From an uncultured Prevotella sp. (lineage in GTDB: Bacteria; Bacteroidota; Bacteroidia; Bacteroidales; Bacteroidaceae): DNA of 5,834 nucleotides. Positions 5,825 to 5,834 of this stretch are shown in pieces (within the stretch, counting starts at the first letter, position 1; each line of letters starts with the position of its first letter). The notes beneath the pieces are model-generated. The model saw nothing but the letters and a program-made list of their open reading frames with translations, was not told where the DNA came from and made no database searches. Where the stretch lies: assembly GCA_937907705.1 (NCBI GenBank), contig CALCVP010000003.1:1-5834 (forward strand), in the 5' to 3' direction. Both the position numbers and the translations under genes were made by a program.

Positions 5825-5834
5825 AGCATTTTTT

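Overview
The window looks like chromosomal DNA of a Bacteroidales bacterium, most likely Bacteroides or Phocaeicola. The grounds are a histidine kinase and response regulator of the RprX/RprY type known from Bacteroides fragilis, a FimB/Mfa2-like lipoprotein with a Bacteroidetes-style architecture, AT-rich intergenic DNA, and two perfect copies of the Bacteroidetes -7 promoter consensus TAnnTTTG just upstream of genes. Genus and species cannot be settled from this sequence alone.

All five supported genes lie on the minus strand, so transcription runs from high to low coordinates. At the right edge (5597-5824) is a very small Thr/Asp/Ala-rich lipoprotein gene with its -7 promoter element. Its first ATG is out of frame with the lipoprotein reading frame. 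A hairpin terminator follows at 5539-5568. A gap of about 280 bp contains a 9-bp inverted repeat and a candidate promoter. Next comes a 472-aa lipoprotein (3897-5315) that resembles FimB/Mfa2-family type V pilus proteins, with a C-terminal module carrying a WRLPS motif. A strong hairpin lies downstream at 3778-3808.

The centre is a two-gene operon. rprX, the sensor kinase (1962-3521), is followed after 4 bp by rprY, an OmpR-type response regulator (1259-1957). A perfect -7 box sits so close to the rprX start codon that the mRNA may be leaderless. A hairpin terminator at 1203-1236 closes the operon.

The leftmost gene (304-1071) encodes a compact 255-aa protein with an arginase/agmatinase (ureohydrolase) fold. 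All six expected metal-ligand positions can be assigned, but its motifs are divergent and its substrate is unknown. Its transcript probably ends at a perfect 12-bp-stem hairpin (173-216), which is nested inside a second inverted repeat. Positions 1-150 hold no supportable gene.

The kinase and regulator form one signalling pathway. The hairpins between the other genes suggest each is its own transcription unit, and nothing in the sequence directly shows that RprY controls its neighbours. I see no CRISPR, tRNA, rRNA, insertion sequence or obvious defence system. The most unusual points are the displaced start of the small lipoprotein, the possibly leaderless rprX mRNA, the divergent ureohydrolase, and the nested palindromic element near the left edge.
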